Positions 24,559 through 26,303 of a stretch of 26,303 nt of DNA are shown piece by piece. Under the pieces are notes generated by a model that was not told where the DNA came from, did not search any database, and saw only the letters and a list, made by a program, of their open reading frames with translations. Where the stretch lies: positions 1 to 26,303 of the forward strand of contig VXPJ01000024.1 in the NCBI GenBank assembly GCA_009839635.1, written 5' to 3'. Each line of letters starts with the position of its first letter. The first letter of the stretch is position 1. Origin of the DNA: Pseudomonadota bacterium. Lineage in GTDB: Bacteria; Pseudomonadota; Gammaproteobacteria; UBA4575. The position numbers were made by a program, and so were the translations under genes.

Positions 24559-25731
24559 TTAAATGCTGTCCGGAGCGCTTTCGTCCTGTGCCAGCCCCGT
24601 CTCGTTCAGGTAGATCTCGCGCAGCAGCGCCCGCCATTTGCGGTACTGTTCTTCAATGGTGCCCGTGATCTCCACGGTTCGTCCTTGGATATCCAGTACC
24701 ATCGGGCGCACTTCAGTATTGAGGGAATCTCCCAGCTCGCGGATGGCATCGTCATGGATCTGGGCTTCCTTGCCGATGTCGATGCCATCCTTGTACAGCA
24801 TGGCTCCCGTGGTTACGAGGCCCGGAGCGTCCCGCAGCAGACCTACCAGCGTGATGGCTGCTGCAGCAAGCTTGGTTCGTGTGGCACGGCGTTCGATGGA
24901 ACGTTTTTGCCGGACTTCCAGCAGGTAATATTTACGCCAGTTCGTGTAGGGCCCGTACATCACGCCGTGGAAATTCGCATAGTACTCGTTGATCGTATCG
25001 ACGAACAAAAACTCGCGCTCGCGGATCTTGCGCACCCGCTGCAGCATGGGATCCTCCCGGGCCGGCAGGCGTGCCACATTGACCTGCCCGCTCTGTTCCC
25101 ACACGAGGTAATCGGAGAACGGGTCGGGCGAGATGCTGGCGGCATAGCGCAGCTCGGAGGTGTTGCGGATGCGGATCAATTGCCGGTCGGTCAGTTTCTT
25201 TCGGTGGCGGTAGATGTCATTGGCAACGCGGTTGTAGACGTGCTGGTAGACATCATTACCGGGATCGATCTCGAAGTAGTCGAGTTCGACCAACTCAGCC
25301 GTGTACTTTTTCTCAAACCACAGGCTGCCGGTACTGTCCGATACATGGAACTCAAGCAGCATCTGTTCACCGTTGGAAGTGATGATCGTGCCGCGGACCA
25401 CCACATCCGCAATATGCGAGGTAGTTGGCAGCACCCGGATGGCGCCCCAGCCACTGGCGCGTTGCAGTGTCTCTTTCAGGTGGTAGGCCATGTAACGTGC
25501 TTCGGCTGCACGGATGTCCTCGTGGATGCTTTCCTGCTTCTGCTGCTCGGTAATTTCACCCTCCTCGAACAACAGCACCCCGACATCTAGAAGCTGACTT
25601 TCCTGCAGCTGTACAGTTTCTGACTCAATCTCTTCCCCGCCTGAAACCCGAACCGTGTTAGGCGCGCAGCTGCTGGTCAAAACGATGATGGTCAGCCACA
25701 GAAAGGCCAGCGGTGGTCTGCTCATGGTCAT
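24559..25731 (-). CDS. Lipoprotein, CsgG/LpoB-like N-terminal domain suspected
   Basis: 390 aa from ATG 25731, whose ATGA overlaps the upstream stop. The signal peptide ends in a lipobox-like LTSSC (C22), followed by Ala, so outer-membrane sorting by Lol is expected. The segment LLDVGVLLFEEG ... RYMAYHLKETLQRASGWGAIRVLP ... ADVVVRGTII ... LEFHVSDSTGSLWFEKKY has the strand-helix-strand order of CsgG/LpoB/TolB-N type domains. The rest is charged and helical, with an odd hydrophobic patch near 300-330 (LAAAAITLVGLL, LVTTGAMLYKDG) that could be a membrane-active hairpin. It is probably the outer-membrane end of the operon's machine. The family call is by eye; a lipoprotein is likely, the fold tentative. 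Confidence 0.65.
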   Translation of the reverse strand: MTMSRPPLAFLWLTIIVLTSSCAPNTVRVSGGEEIESETVQLQESQLLDVGVLLFEEGEITEQQKQESIHEDIRAAEARYMAYHLKETLQRASGWGAIRVLPTTSHIADVVVRGTIITSNGEQMLLEFHVSDSTGSLWFEKKYTAELVELDYFEIDPGNDVYQHVYNRVANDIYRHRKKLTDRQLIRIRNTSELRYAASISPDPFSDYLVWEQSGQVNVARLPAREDPMLQRVRKIREREFLFVDTINEYYANFHGVMYGPYTNWRKYYLLEVRQKRSIERRATRTKLAAAAITLVGLLRDAPGLVTTGAMLYKDGIDIGKEAQIHDDAIRELGDSLNTEVRPMVLDIQGRTVEITGTIEEQYRKWRALLREIYLNETGLAQDESAPDSI

Positions 25732-26303
25732 TCGCCTTCAGCAGCAGGCGAAGGAGTCGAGCTCGCCTGCTGCTTCTTGTACTTGCGGTACTCGTCCCAA
25801 AGCTTGTCGCGCAACACGGGATCACGTTCCTTTTGTGCGGCTTCGCGAAGTTGCCGGGCAACGACATCATCATCGTCTCCACTGGGAATATCAGCTGGCG
25901 GCGGTGCGCTGTGAGTCCCCCGGTTTTTACGTTCTTCTGCACTTTCCGTCGAGTCATCGTCCGGATCTCCGATCTCAGCCGATGATGAACGAGTGCTGGC
26001 CTGGGTTTCGGCCCCGGACGTCTTTCCTACCTGGGCCGCAGGGTCCATTGCGTGGGCGGATTCTCGCTCGGATCCCGTCTCTTGTCCTGCACCGGCAGGC
26101 ACTTCTTGTCCGTGTGCCCGTCTTTCCGCCTGGGCCTTTTCGAATTCCTTGTGGATCTGTTCGTCATAGTGTCCCAACGCCTCTTCAAGTTGCCGGTCGA
26201 GGACGGCGACTTCCTCATCGTCAGTACGAACAGGGGCTTGGGCATCGGATGTCCTTGCCTCGGGATCGATCGTTTCTTGCGGTTGGGGGGGTGAGTCCTG
26301 GGG
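25728..26303 (-). CDS. C-terminal part of an acidic, disordered protein (5' end outside window)
   Basis: 191 residues are visible and the frame is open to the window edge. An in-frame TTG at 26177 could be read as a start, but the coding character continues beyond it (EVAVLDRQLEEALGHYDEQI), so I treat it as partial. The visible part is rich in Pro, Gln, Ser, Asp and Glu, with short charged helices (IHKEFEKAQAERR; the end VARQLREAAQKERDPVLRDK, then LWDEYRKYKKQ). It resembles the low-complexity tails of some vWA-TPR (BatB/C-like) proteins, but the diagnostic domains would lie off-window. The stop overlaps the lipoprotein start, so it is the same operon. Confidence 0.6.
   Translation of the reverse strand, partial: PQDSPPQPQETIDPEARTSDAQAPVRTDDEEVAVLDRQLEEALGHYDEQIHKEFEKAQAERRAHGQEVPAGAGQETGSERESAHAMDPAAQVGKTSGAETQASTRSSSAEIGDPDDDSTESAEERKNRGTHSAPPPADIPSGDDDDVVARQLREAAQKERDPVLRDKLWDEYRKYKKQQASSTPSPAAEGE

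Noticed and set aside
1..26303. CRISPR array, tRNA, rRNA or complete insertion sequence
   Set aside because: No regular spaced repeats, no cloverleaf-like or rRNA-like stretch and no transposase-like protein was found on either strand by eye.

Overview
The window looks like a chromosomal segment of a GC-rich gammaproteobacterium, probably a Chromatiales or Ectothiorhodospiraceae-type organism (an inference from protein resemblance and gene order, not a computed placement). The order parB ... atpI-atpBEFHAGDC-glmU-glmS on the + strand is the classical gammaproteobacterial arrangement near the replication origin.

Left part (1-4300): the end of parB, with an in-frame TAA in the conserved GERR motif; a frameshifted outer-membrane beta-barrel gene on the - strand; then two + strand genes lying between par and atp, a Tat-exported lipoprotein of the vanadium haloperoxidase/PAP2 superfamily and a porin-like barrel. 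Two ORF lesions within 1.1 kb mean either real decay or poor sequence quality here.

Centre (4385-14795): a good sigma70-type promoter, then atpI and the complete F1Fo ATP synthase operon atpBEFHAGDC with proton-type c subunit, followed by glmU and glmS (UDP-GlcNAc synthesis). Directly after glmS, where Tn7-type elements often insert, sits an AT-rich small multidrug resistance (SMR) transporter gene bracketed by a near-perfect 16-bp inverted repeat. An oxyR-like regulator with both redox cysteines follows. It converges with the next operon across a large hairpin.

Right part (16440-26303, - strand): at least nine tightly packed genes running in from beyond the window edge. In transcription order they are: the C-terminal part of an acidic disordered protein; a lipoprotein with a CsgG/LpoB-like look; a membrane-anchored TPR protein with a C-terminal PEGA-like domain; a membrane-anchored protein with five PEGA-like repeats and an FGE/SUMF1 domain lacking the catalytic cysteines; a 78-residue secreted peptide; a four-TM MotA/TolQ/ExbB-family protein; a cytoplasmic protein with a degenerate actin/Hsp70-like N-terminal half and an FHA-like tail; and two paralogous single-TM proteins whose membrane helix carries an ExbD/MotB-like aspartate, followed by a coiled coil and a von Willebrand A (vWA) domain. 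I recognise no described system with this content. My reading is a proton-motive-force-driven, envelope-spanning machine: a 5:2-type stator in which a pair of vWA proteins replaces the usual ExbD/TolR/MotB partner, linked to PEGA/TPR/FGE-fold scaffold proteins and an outer-membrane lipoprotein. This operon is the most interesting content of the window.
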